Assembly: GCF_027853965.1 (NCBI RefSeq)
Contig: NZ_JAQGLB010000022.1
Coordinates: forward strand, 1 to 64,000
Origin: Saccharopolyspora indica
GTDB lineage: Bacteria > Actinomycetota > Actinomycetes > Mycobacteriales > Pseudonocardiaceae
DNA length: 64,000 nucleotides
Direction: 5' to 3'
Positions within the stretch are counted from its first letter, which is position 1. Each line of letters begins with the position of its first letter. The position numbers and the translations under genes were made by a program. The notes under the pieces are model-generated. The model was not told where the DNA came from and did no database searches. It worked only from the letters and a program-made list of their open reading frames with translations. Shown here one piece after another: positions 8,155-15,193 of the stretch.

Positions 8155-9071
8155 TCGTCGCTCCCGAGCAGTTCGGCGACCTTGTCCAGGTCGGCGGGGG
8201 TCTTCAGAGCGACGGTCTTGACGCCCTTGACTTCGCGGCGCACCAGGCCGCTGAGGGTGCCCGCGGGCGGGAGTTCCACGACGGCATCGACACCGCGTTC
8301 GGCCAGCCCCGCCATGCAGCTGTCCCAGCGGACCGGGCTGGTCACCTGGGAGACCAGGCGGCGCACGATCTCGGCGGCGTCGGTGACCACCGCGCCGTCG
8401 GCGTTGGACAGCAGCGGCAGCTCGGCGTCGGTCGCGCTGATCTGCTCGGCGTGCTTGGCCAGGGCCTCCTGCGCGGGCGCCATGAAGCGGGTGTGGAAGG
8501 CGCCGGCGACCGGCAGCGGTCGGACGCGAGCACCGGCGGGCGGTTCCTCGGCGAGCTGCTCCAGCGCGATCAGCCGTCCGGCTGCGACGATCTGACCTGC
8601 GCCGTTGCGGTTGGCCGGGTCCAGGCCGAGGTGTTCCAGGTGGGCCACCACGTCGGCGGCGTCACCGCCGAGCACGGCGGACATGCCGGTGGGCTCCAGC
8701 GCGCACGCCGCGGCCATCTCCCGGCCGCGGACCGCGGCCAGCGCCACCGCGTCGTCGGCGTTCAGCGCACCCGCGACCGCCGCCGCGGCCAGCTCGCCGA
8801 CGGAGTGCCCGGCGACCGGGGTGCCCGCGGGCACGGTCACGCGGCTGCGCAGCTCCTCGGCGGCGATCAGCGACAGCGCCACCACCAGCGGTTGGGTGAC
8901 CGCGGTGTCCTTGATCTCCTCGGCGTCGGCGGTGGTGCCGAGGCGGAGCAGGTCAAGGCCGGTCAGCTCGGACCAGGCGCCGAGTCGCTCGGCGACACCG
9001 TCCAGTTCGAGCCACGGGTTGAACATCCCCGGGGCCTGCGACCCCTGTCCGGGAGCTAGAAGCGCGATCAC
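8151..9071 (-). CDS. fabD: Malonyl-CoA:ACP transacylase
   Basis: This 306-residue protein loads malonyl groups onto ACP for the fab operon. The N-terminal LLAPGQGSQ holds the oxyanion-hole glutamine. The nucleophile is Ser90 in GHSVGE and its partner is His193 in GAFHTRFM. Arg114 in the AAVRGREM stretch is the expected malonyl carboxylate ligand. The GTG start was chosen because the conserved sequence begins at residue 2 and an AGCAAGG-like site precedes it. First gene of the operon; the 184-base gap upstream must contain the operon promoter and probably the FasR target. Confidence 0.94.
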   Translation of the reverse strand: MIALLAPGQGSQAPGMFNPWLELDGVAERLGAWSELTGLDLLRLGTTADAEEIKDTAVTQPLVVALSLIAAEELRSRVTVPAGTPVAGHSVGELAAAAVAGALNADDAVALAAVRGREMAAACALEPTGMSAVLGGDAADVVAHLEHLGLDPANRNGAGQIVAAGRLIALEQLAEEPPAGARVRPLPVAGAFHTRFMAPAQEALAKHAEQISATDAELPLLSNADGAVVTDAAEIVRRLVSQVTSPVRWDSCMAGLAERGVDAVVELPPAGTLSGLVRREVKGVKTVALKTPADLDKVAELLGSDE

Positions 9072-9255
9072 CCTTGCTACTGAACACGCCGGGGTGCGAT
9101 CGGAGTGATGCCGAGACGGACGAAGTCCAGCGTGCAAAGTTGTGGGGTGTCTACAAGCAGCTCTGGAGCCGAGCTGGGCGGAGGCACGAATCGTTGTCGG
9201 TCGTGTCCGATCAGTGAACAACGGTAAAGCCCTGGTACCAGGCACGACCGCCGTG
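9072..9255 (-). promoter_or_regulatory. fab operon promoter region
   Basis: The gap separates the regulator gene from fabD, both read leftwards. It is more A/T-rich than its flanks (for example TTGTGGGGTGTCTACAAG near 9140 and TCAGTGAACAACGG near 9210). In Streptomyces, FasR binds between its own gene and fabD. I could not identify the exact operator or -10/-35 elements by eye. Confidence 0.4.
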
Positions 9256-10470
9256 TCACCAGAGGCCGCGCGCCTTGGCCAGCCTGCCGACCGCAAGACC
9301 CACTCGCAGCACGTGCGCGTCCCGCGCGTTGGACGGTGTGCGGCCCGTGAGTTCCGCCACCCTGCGCAGCCGGTAGCGGACGGTGTTGGGGTGCACGTAG
9401 AGCTGGCGCGCGCAGTTCTCCAGCACGCCGCCGACCTCCAGGTAGGTGTCGACGGTCTCCATCAGCGAGCCGCCGGCGTCCACCAGCGGCAGCACGATCC
9501 GCTCGACCAGCTGCCGCTCGGCCTCGGGGTCGCCGGCCAGCGCCCGTTCGGGCAGCAGGTCGCTCGCCGGGACCGGGCGGGGCGCGGTCGGCCAGGCCGC
9601 CACGGCGCGCAGCGCGGACATCGCGTCCGCCGCCGAGCGGTGCGCCTCGGCCAGGTTCGACACGGTCGGCCCGACGACCACCGGCCCCTCGTCGAAGGCC
9701 TCGGCCAGCCGCGTCACCGCCTCGTCGTCGGAGCGCTCCTCGCCGGAGCTGCCGAAGACGACCACCAGCCGGGTGCCCTGGACGCCGAGCAGGACCGGGC
9801 AGCCGAGCCGCGCCGCGCGGCTGCGCACCTGGTAGACGATGGTCGGCGGATCGTCGGACGGCGCGTTGCCGACCAGCACGGTCGCCTCCGAGGAGGGCTC
9901 CCAGCCCAGCGCCGCGGCGCGGGACAGCAGGGATTCCTCGGCGTCGCCGCGCACGATCCCGTCGACCACCAGCGCTTCCAGCCGCGCGTCCCACGCGCCG
10001 CGGGCCTCGGCAGCGGCCGCGTAGGAGGTCGCCGCGGCGAAGGCGATCTCGCGGGTGTAGCGCAGGATCGACTCGGTCAGCATGGTGCGTTCGTGCTGCT
10101 CGTCGGCCAGTTCCGGGAGCTGCTGCTCGAAGACGTCGATGGCGACCCGCACCAGTTCGAGGGTCTGCCGCAGGCTGACCCAGCGGGACAGGTCGCGCGG
10201 TGCGGCGCGGAAGGCCTCGGCGGTCAGCCGGATCGCCTCGGTCGGGTCCTGCAGCCAGGCCACGAAGTTGGCCACGCCGGTCTGGGTCACCAGCAGCACG
10301 CTGGCGCGCTGGTCGGCGGGCATCCGGCGGAACCACGGCAGCCGCTGCTCCATCGCGCTGACGCTGGCCCCGGCCAGCCCGCCCGAACCGCGTTCCAGGC
10401 GGCGGAGCGTGGCCGCGGAGATCGGCCGCCGCGCACTGCTGTCCCGCTCACCTGCGCGTTCGGTACTCAT
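9256..10470 (-). CDS. fasR: PucR-type activator of fatty-acid synthesis (FasR-like)
   Basis: The 404-residue regulator has a PucR-like architecture: a long N-terminal sensing region, a GGDEF-like middle part (VLLGVQGTRLVVVFGSSG), and a C-terminal helix-turn-helix of the HTH_30 type (VLENCARQLYVHPNTVRYRL, RRVAELTGRTPSN). It lies directly upstream of fabD in the same orientation, the same position as fasR in Streptomyces, where the product activates the fab operon. The gene name rests on this synteny plus domain type. The ATG start has only a weak upstream ribosome site, so leaderless translation is possible. Confidence 0.85.
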   Translation of the reverse strand: MSTERAGERDSSARRPISAATLRRLERGSGGLAGASVSAMEQRLPWFRRMPADQRASVLLVTQTGVANFVAWLQDPTEAIRLTAEAFRAAPRDLSRWVSLRQTLELVRVAIDVFEQQLPELADEQHERTMLTESILRYTREIAFAAATSYAAAAEARGAWDARLEALVVDGIVRGDAEESLLSRAAALGWEPSSEATVLVGNAPSDDPPTIVYQVRSRAARLGCPVLLGVQGTRLVVVFGSSGEERSDDEAVTRLAEAFDEGPVVVGPTVSNLAEAHRSAADAMSALRAVAAWPTAPRPVPASDLLPERALAGDPEAERQLVERIVLPLVDAGGSLMETVDTYLEVGGVLENCARQLYVHPNTVRYRLRRVAELTGRTPSNARDAHVLRVGLAVGRLAKARGLW

Positions 10471-10689
10471 GCTGTCAGAATCGCACGCCGCCGATCAGCC
10501 CAGTGCGGCCACCGGTCGGCGGTGCGCGCGGGCTCACAGTTCCGCCGATGTTGACTCGGTGTGATTTGTCTTAATCCATTCGAGTAGCTAAATCGCCCGT
10601 TCGAGGCGGTCTTTCGGTTTGTCCCTCAGCCGAATAGCAGAAACGATCACCCATCAAACGCCGCCCTTAGGCTTTTCCGAGGTGAAATC
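10471..10689. promoter_or_regulatory. Divergent promoter region, fasR and TM-helix protein
   Basis: This gap is strikingly A/T-rich for the window from about 10545 to 10680 (TTGACTCGGTG, TTGTCTTAATCC, TAGCTAAATCG). A TTGACT at about 10552 is a plausible -35 for the rightward gene, but I cannot place a matching -10 with confidence. Confidence 0.4.
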
Positions 10690-11421
10690 GTGGATACCTT
10701 GCAAACGGGGTTGGCCCAGGCCTGGGCCAACATCGCCACATTCGTTCCCAAGCTCGTCATGTTCCTGGTCGTCCTGCTGATCGGCTGGCTGATCGCCAAG
10801 GCGGTGTCGAAGGCCATCCAGGTGGCCTTCGTGCGGCTCGGCTTCACCCGGCTGCTCAAGCGCGCCGGGCTGGCCGACATGGCGGCCAAGACCCAGGTCG
10901 ACCTCGGCGGATTGCTGATCAAGGTCGTCTACTACTTCATCCTGCTGATCTTCCTGCAGCTCGCGCTCGGCGCGTTCGGCCCCAACCCGGTCAAGGACCT
11001 GATCGACCAGATCGTCCTGTTCCTGCCGCGCGTGCTGGTCGCGATCGTGCTGGTGCTGGTGGCCGCCGCGGTGGGCCGCGTGGTCGGCGACCTGGTGCGC
11101 GGCGCGCTCGGCGGCCGCCCGGTGGGCGGTGTGCTCGGCAAGATCACCTTCGGCTTCATCGTGGCCCTCGGCGTGATCGCCGCGCTGAACCAGATGGGCA
11201 TCGCGCTCACCGTGACCACCCCGATCCTGATCACCGTGCTGGCCACCATCGGCGGCGTGGTCGTGGTGGGCGTCGGCGGCGGCCTGATCGGACCGATGCA
11301 GCAGCGCTGGGGCAAGTGGCTGACCGGGGTGGAGAAGCAGTTCAGCGCGCCCAACGGCACCAAGAACGGTGTGGAGCCGGCGGAGCCGGTCACCCCGAAC
11401 ACCGGAACCAGCGGGCTCTAG
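10690..11421 (+). CDS. Conserved TM-helix repeat protein (MscS/CmpX-related)
   Basis: The 243-residue membrane protein has four to five transmembrane helices (about residues 18-42, 75-95, 108-130, 150-170, 178-205). The motif LVVLLIGWLIAKAVSKAIQ, followed by LGFTRLLKRAGLAD, is characteristic of the conserved TM-helix (PF05552) repeats seen in CmpX-like proteins and in the N-terminal part of some mechanosensitive channels. It lacks the MscS beta-domain, so it is not a full MscS channel. A role in membrane-stress adaptation is inferred. The GTG start has a GAGG site about nine bases upstream. A strong terminator follows. Confidence 0.8.
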   Translation: MDTLQTGLAQAWANIATFVPKLVMFLVVLLIGWLIAKAVSKAIQVAFVRLGFTRLLKRAGLADMAAKTQVDLGGLLIKVVYYFILLIFLQLALGAFGPNPVKDLIDQIVLFLPRVLVAIVLVLVAAAVGRVVGDLVRGALGGRPVGGVLGKITFGFIVALGVIAALNQMGIALTVTTPILITVLATIGGVVVVGVGGGLIGPMQQRWGKWLTGVEKQFSAPNGTKNGVEPAEPVTPNTGTSGL

Positions 11422-11491
11422 AAAACCCGGAGAGGCCGCTGAAATTCCGCTGAACGGTTCTCGCGCGGAACGAACCGGGAAAACTCATTCG

Positions 11492-11528
11492 ATGGTCGAG
11501 GCTCACCCGTTGGGTGGGTCTCGACCAT
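11492..11528 (+). terminator. Intrinsic terminator with T-tract
   Basis: A 17-bp stem (left arm ATGGTCGAGGCTCACCC, three-base loop, two G-U pairs) is followed by TTTTC, fitting a rho-independent terminator about 70 bases after the TM-helix gene. Confidence 0.75.
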
Positions 11529-11607
11529 TTTCACGCACTTGGCCGTGGTCACCCGCATTCGATCGCGACACCATGAGGGAACGGATCAAGCCAGGAGAGT
11601 GATCAGG

Positions 11608-12498
11608 TTGGCATTGCCCCTCGTCTGGCTGGCGGACGCGTTGCGCGCGGTCGGGCTGACGGTGGTCGAAACCGATGGCTGGCGGGAGCGCACCGCCTCC
11701 TCGGGACCGCAGCCGGCACCGGTCGGCGTGCTCGAGCACCACACCGCCACGCCCGCGTCCTACGAGAACCCGGCGCCCAGCGTCCAGCTGTGCATCGACG
11801 GCCGCCCGGACCTCGCCGGTCCGCTCTGCCACGCGGTGATCGGCTTCGACGGGACGGTGCACATGATCGCCGCGGGTCGCGCGAACCACGCGGGCGAGGC
11901 GAAGGAGTCCGGCCCGAACCCGGGAGGCGACGGCAACACCCTCTACGTCGGCTTCGAGTGGGACTACCAGGGCGTGGACCAGGGGCCGAGCCCGGAGCAG
12001 TACTCGGCGGCGCTGAAGGCGACCCGTGCGGTGCTCGAGCACCTGGGCCGTCCGGCGGACGCCGCGCGCGGCCACAAGGAGACCAGCGTCACCGGCAAGA
12101 TCGACCCCGGCCACGTGGACATGGACCGGTTCCGCGCCGATCTCGGGAACAAGGACCAGGAGGACCAGATGAACCCGGAACAGGACGCGATCCTGCGGCG
12201 GCTGGAGCACGAGCTGCTCGGCCCGCGCGGCCCGAACGGCGAGATCCAGGGCTGGCACACCGAGGTCGGGCCGCGCACCATCGTCGCGATGCTCGTCGAC
12301 CTGGTGAACACCGTGATGGGCAAGGAGCAGGCGCCGGAGATCCCGCCGCAGGCCGGTGCGGGCGACCCGGAGGCGATCAAGAAGGCGTTCCAGGCGCTGC
12401 CACCGGACCAGGCGGCACCGCTGCTGGCGGAGCTGGTCCGCATCCAGCAGGACCGCCAGCTCACCCCGGAGCAGTACGCCGAGCGTCCTCAGGCGTAG
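11608..12498 (+). CDS. N-acetylmuramoyl-L-alanine amidase, actinophage-lysin type
   Basis: This 296-residue protein is an Amidase_2/PGRP-type peptidoglycan hydrolase that would cut the MurNAc-L-Ala bond. Probable zinc ligands are the histidine of GVLEHHTAT and the late histidine of KIDPGHVDMDRF; CHAVIGFDGTVHMIAAGRAN and GHKETSVTG are further family blocks. The C-terminal part (MNPEQDAILRRLEHELLGP, GWHTEVGPRTIVAMLVDLVN) is like the tails of actinobacteriophage LysA endolysins. No holin or other phage gene is adjacent and no signal peptide is seen, so this may be a domesticated or orphaned lysin. TTG at 11608 fits the AGGAG site; an in-frame GTG nine bases upstream would overlap that site. Confidence 0.82.
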   Translation: MALPLVWLADALRAVGLTVVETDGWRERTASSGPQPAPVGVLEHHTATPASYENPAPSVQLCIDGRPDLAGPLCHAVIGFDGTVHMIAAGRANHAGEAKESGPNPGGDGNTLYVGFEWDYQGVDQGPSPEQYSAALKATRAVLEHLGRPADAARGHKETSVTGKIDPGHVDMDRFRADLGNKDQEDQMNPEQDAILRRLEHELLGPRGPNGEIQGWHTEVGPRTIVAMLVDLVNTVMGKEQAPEIPPQAGAGDPEAIKKAFQALPPDQAAPLLAELVRIQQDRQLTPEQYAERPQA

Positions 12499-12511
12499 CT
12501 GGCAGGAACCC

Positions 12512-12539
12512 GGAGCCCCGCGCAGTGTCGCGGGGCTCC
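12512..12539. terminator. Bidirectional terminator
   Basis: A perfect 11-bp GC-rich stem (GGAGCCCCGCG with a six-base loop) stands between the convergent amidase and DUF3263 genes. No T-tract is present. Confidence 0.65.
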
Positions 12540-12576
12540 GGTGCGCCCGGGCCTCGCGGCAGATGCGCTTCCAGCG

Positions 12577-12813
12577 TCAGGATTCGCGGGGCGCGCGGCG
12601 GCGGGTGGCGCGTTCGTCGCGGCGGTCCAGCAGGCGCTTGACCAGTGCAGGCTGCTGCTTCAGGGCCTCGGGTTCGTCCAGCAGGCGGTTCAGCCGCTGG
12701 TAGTAGCGGTTCGGGGAGAAGCCGAAGCGCTCCTGGATGACCCGTTCCTTGTTGCCCTGGTACTGCCAGTGCTCGAGCTCGAAGGCGAGGATCGCGTGAT
12801 CGGTGTCGTTCAT
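12577..12813 (-). CDS. DUF3263 family small DNA-binding-like protein
   Basis: The 78-residue product belongs to the actinobacterial DUF3263 family: ILAFELEHWQYQGNKERVI is the typical start of the domain, followed by a helix-turn-helix-like stretch IQERFGFSPNRYYQRLNRLL. The basic tail (KRLLDRRDERATRRRA) fits nucleic-acid contact. Family function is not established; the wHTH-like look suggests a small regulator. The ATG start has a good upstream GAGG region. It is transcribed in the same direction as the upstream MFS gene, with 111 bases and palindromes between them. Confidence 0.85.
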   Translation of the reverse strand: MNDTDHAILAFELEHWQYQGNKERVIQERFGFSPNRYYQRLNRLLDEPEALKQQPALVKRLLDRRDERATRRRAPRES

Positions 12814-12904
12814 CCGGCGTCCCCCTCCTCGACGAGCTGCTGATCGAGTCTACCGGTGGGGGCACGCCTGTTCGATCGGCCGTCCGGAGGGTGTCGGTCA
12901 CACC

Positions 12905-12968
12905 GGCGATTTCGCGCGAAACCGTCATCCGGTAGGCGTGGGATCGGGCGATTTCGCGCGAAATCGCC
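12905..12968 (-). terminator. Tandem TTTCGCGCGAAA palindromes at the MFS gene end
   Basis: Two related inverted repeats: an imperfect one at 12905-12926 and a perfect 22-bp one at 12947-12968 (each half GGCGATTTCGC). The perfect copy lies inside the coding sequence and specifies part of the C-terminal residues FRAKSPDP; the MFS stop codon falls at the edge of the imperfect copy. They probably end the transporter transcript. Confidence 0.55.
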
Positions 12969-14127
12969 GTCGCCGCACCGCGAACAGGTGCCGGGTCAGC
13001 GCTGCCCCGGCGAGCAGCGCCACCAGCCCGGACACGCCTGGCCAGCCGAAGTGCGCGAAAGCTCGCACCCCGAGCCACGACCCGGCGCTGCCGCCGAGGA
13101 ACGCGCAGGTCATGTAGGCCGTGTTGAGCCTGCTGCGGACCTCCGGGCGCAGCGCGTAGATCCGCACCTGGTTGGCGACCATGCCCGACTGCATCGCGAC
13201 GTCGAGCAGCAGCGTGCCCAGCACGAGCGCCACCATCCCCGCGGTCCCGCCGGAGGTGCCGCCGAGGAGGACGGCGGCCGCGGCGATCGTGCCGATCAAG
13301 CACACCAGGTTGACGGCGTCCGGCCCCCGCCGATCGGCCTGGCGGCCGGCGATCGGGGTGCAGATCATCGTCGCCGCGCCGACCACCGCGAGCGCCCCGA
13401 CGGCCGGCGCCCCGAGCCGGTAGGCCGGACCGGTGAGCAGCAGCGCCACTCCGGTCCAGACGGCGGTGAAACCGGCGAACACCAACGCCTGGTAGAAGCA
13501 GGAGCGGCGCAGCTCGGGCTCGGTGCGCAGCAGCCGCAGCGACTCGCCGAGCAACGCCGGATAGCGCTGCACCGACGGTGGTGCCGTGCGCGGCACCGCG
13601 AACGCCAGGACGCCTGCGATGATCAGGACGAGCACGGCGGCCACCAGGTACGGAGCCCGCCAGCCGAGCCAGTCGCCGAGCAGGCCGCCGAACGCGCGGG
13701 AGAGCAGCATCCCGCCGATCGATCCGCTCAGCAGCATCCCGATCACCGAGCCGCGCTGCTCCTCGCCGACGAGCCCGGCAGCCAGCGGGCTGACCAGCGG
13801 CGCGATCACGGTCGTGGTGCCGATCAAGGCGCTGGCCGCCACGAGCGGCGGGAGCCCGGGGGCTGCCGCCGCGGCCAGCAGACCCAGCCCGGTGGCGATG
13901 AGCAGGCCCGCGATCAGCGGCCGGTACGGCACCCGGTCGCCCAGCGGCACCAGCAGGAAGATCCCGACCGCGTAACCGAGCTGCACGGCGGTGGCGACCA
14001 GCGCCGCGGCATCGGGTGACACCTGCAGCCCGACCGCGACCAGCGGGCTGATCGCCTGCGGGAAGTAGATGTTCCCCACGCTGATACCGCAGGTCAGCGA
14101 CAGCAGCAGGACGAGAGGGCGGCTCAT
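12925..14127 (-). CDS. MFS transporter, 12-TM drug/metabolite exporter type
   Basis: A 400-residue major facilitator protein with 12 predicted membrane segments and no large soluble domain. The motif-A region between TM2 and TM3 reads LVPLGDRVPYRPLIAG, close to the consensus G-x3-D-R-x-G-R. Early GISVGNIYFPQAISPLVAV and the second-half loop AGRQADRRGPDAVN also fit. It resembles the YnfM/NepI-like group; substrate unknown. The ATG was chosen at the start of TM1; upstream in-frame sequence lacks coding character. It is divergent from the FMN riboswitch-ribM unit, and the C-terminus is encoded by a terminator-like palindrome. Confidence 0.85.
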   Translation of the reverse strand: MSRPLVLLLSLTCGISVGNIYFPQAISPLVAVGLQVSPDAAALVATAVQLGYAVGIFLLVPLGDRVPYRPLIAGLLIATGLGLLAAAAAPGLPPLVAASALIGTTTVIAPLVSPLAAGLVGEEQRGSVIGMLLSGSIGGMLLSRAFGGLLGDWLGWRAPYLVAAVLVLIIAGVLAFAVPRTAPPSVQRYPALLGESLRLLRTEPELRRSCFYQALVFAGFTAVWTGVALLLTGPAYRLGAPAVGALAVVGAATMICTPIAGRQADRRGPDAVNLVCLIGTIAAAAVLLGGTSGGTAGMVALVLGTLLLDVAMQSGMVANQVRIYALRPEVRSRLNTAYMTCAFLGGSAGSWLGVRAFAHFGWPGVSGLVALLAGAALTRHLFAVRRRRFRAKSPDPTPTG

Positions 14128-14290
14128 CCCGCCCGCACGTGGTTCAGCAGATCCGGGCACCTGTGGAAGATCCGGCGCGCACCGGCGCTCGCGCAACCGG
14201 TTTCGCACCGGGCAGTGGTGTGATCCGACCCACGTCTGCTCCCGGGAACAGATCGACAGGCGCACGATGTTGCGCAGAACGAAGGAAGTC

Positions 14291-14423
14291 GTGCGCTCCG
14301 GGGCTCGGTGAAAATCCGAACCGGCGGTGAAAGTCCGCGAACCGGCGCCTCCGCAACGAGGTGTCGGCCGATCCGGTGGAATTCCGGTACCGACGGTGAA
14401 AGTCCGGATGAGAGGCAGCGCAC
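14291..14423 (+). ncRNA. FMN riboswitch (RFN element)
   Basis: All hallmarks of the RFN aptamer are present in order: GGGGCTCGGTGAAAATCC, ACCGGCGGTGAAAGTCCGCGA, GATCCGGTGGAATTCCGG, ACCGACGGTGAAAGTCC and GGATGAGAGGCAGCGCAC. The closing stem P1 pairs GTGCGCT (14291-14297) with AGCGCAC (14417-14423). It lies 92 bases before the ribM start. A CCGGTG/CACCGG hairpin at 14483-14501 abuts the GGGAGGAG ribosome site, so FMN binding probably blocks translation start; that mechanism is inferred. Confidence 0.95.
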
Positions 14424-14515
14424 GGGTGGTCGGGGCGGAGCTGTAACCACAGTCGGCTGTGCCCTCGCGCTGCCCGCGTACCCCGGTGTGCACGTCACCG
14501 GTGGGAGGAGCGGGC

Positions 14516-15163
14516 GTGCGGACAGTCGCGGAATGGTTGCTCGGCAACGGGATCACCGTGCTGGGCCAGCAGATCTCGTGGGCGGAACTCGTCGGGCAGC
14601 TGTGCGCCCTGGCCGTGGTCTTCCTCGCCCAGCGCAGAACCCTGGCGACCTGGCCGGTGCAGGTCTCGGCGACGGTGCTGCTGTTCGCCGTCTACGCCTC
14701 GGCGCACCTGGGCGGGCTGGCCGTCCGGCAGGTGATGATCCTGCTGATCTCCGTCTACGGCTGGTGGGCCTGGAGCCGCCGCAGCGATCCCGTCTACGGC
14801 GTCGTGGTGCGCAAGGCCACCGGCGTGGAGCGGCTCGCGCTGATCGGCGCGCTGGCCATCGGCACTTCCGCGTTCGCGCTGCTGCTGTCCGCGCTGGACG
14901 CCTCGTGGGCGCCGTGGCCGGACGCCTGGATCTTCGTCGGCACCCTGGTCGCGTTCTGGGCGCAGGGCCGCGGTCTGGTCGAGTTCTGGCTGGTGTGGCT
15001 GGCCGTGGACGCGGTCGGCGTGCCGCTGCAGATCGCCTCCGGACTCCACTTCAGCGCGGCGATCTACGTGGTGTTCGCGGCGCTGGTGATCCACGGCTGG
15101 TGGAGCTGGAACCGCACGGCGCGCGTGCAGCGGGTTCGGGAGGGCTTAGCGGTCAAGGCTTGA
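14516..15163 (+). CDS. ribM: Riboflavin transporter RibM/PnuX (PnuC fold)
   Basis: The 215-residue protein has six to seven membrane segments and PnuC-like motifs: ISWAELVGQLCALAVVFLAQ, VYGWWAWSRRSDP and VYVVFAALVIHGWWSWNR, the Trp-rich ends being typical of PnuC transporters. PnuC proteins normally import nicotinamide riboside. Those behind FMN riboswitches in actinomycetes (RibM/PnuX of Corynebacterium and Streptomyces) take up riboflavin, so the upstream riboswitch decides the assignment. GTG at 14516 follows a GGGAGGAG site. The 3' end lies inside a 27-base sequence repeated at 16726, which affects how the next gene arrived. Confidence 0.92.
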   Translation: MRTVAEWLLGNGITVLGQQISWAELVGQLCALAVVFLAQRRTLATWPVQVSATVLLFAVYASAHLGGLAVRQVMILLISVYGWWAWSRRSDPVYGVVVRKATGVERLALIGALAIGTSAFALLLSALDASWAPWPDAWIFVGTLVAFWAQGRGLVEFWLVWLAVDAVGVPLQIASGLHFSAAIYVVFAALVIHGWWSWNRTARVQRVREGLAVKA

Positions 15164-15178
15164 CTCCTGGTGTTCGGC
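15152..15178 (+). repeat. 27-bp direct repeat, left copy (ribM 3' end)
   Basis: Identical over 27 bases to 16726-16752 (begins GTCAAGGCTTGACT, ends TGTTCGGC). This copy overlaps the ribM stop codon. A further ten bases, GCGCGTGCAG, are shared upstream (15121 and 16708) with a 13-base length difference between. Together the copies bracket the esterase gene. Confidence 0.9.
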
Positions 15179-15193
15179 AGCGCGATCGCGCTG

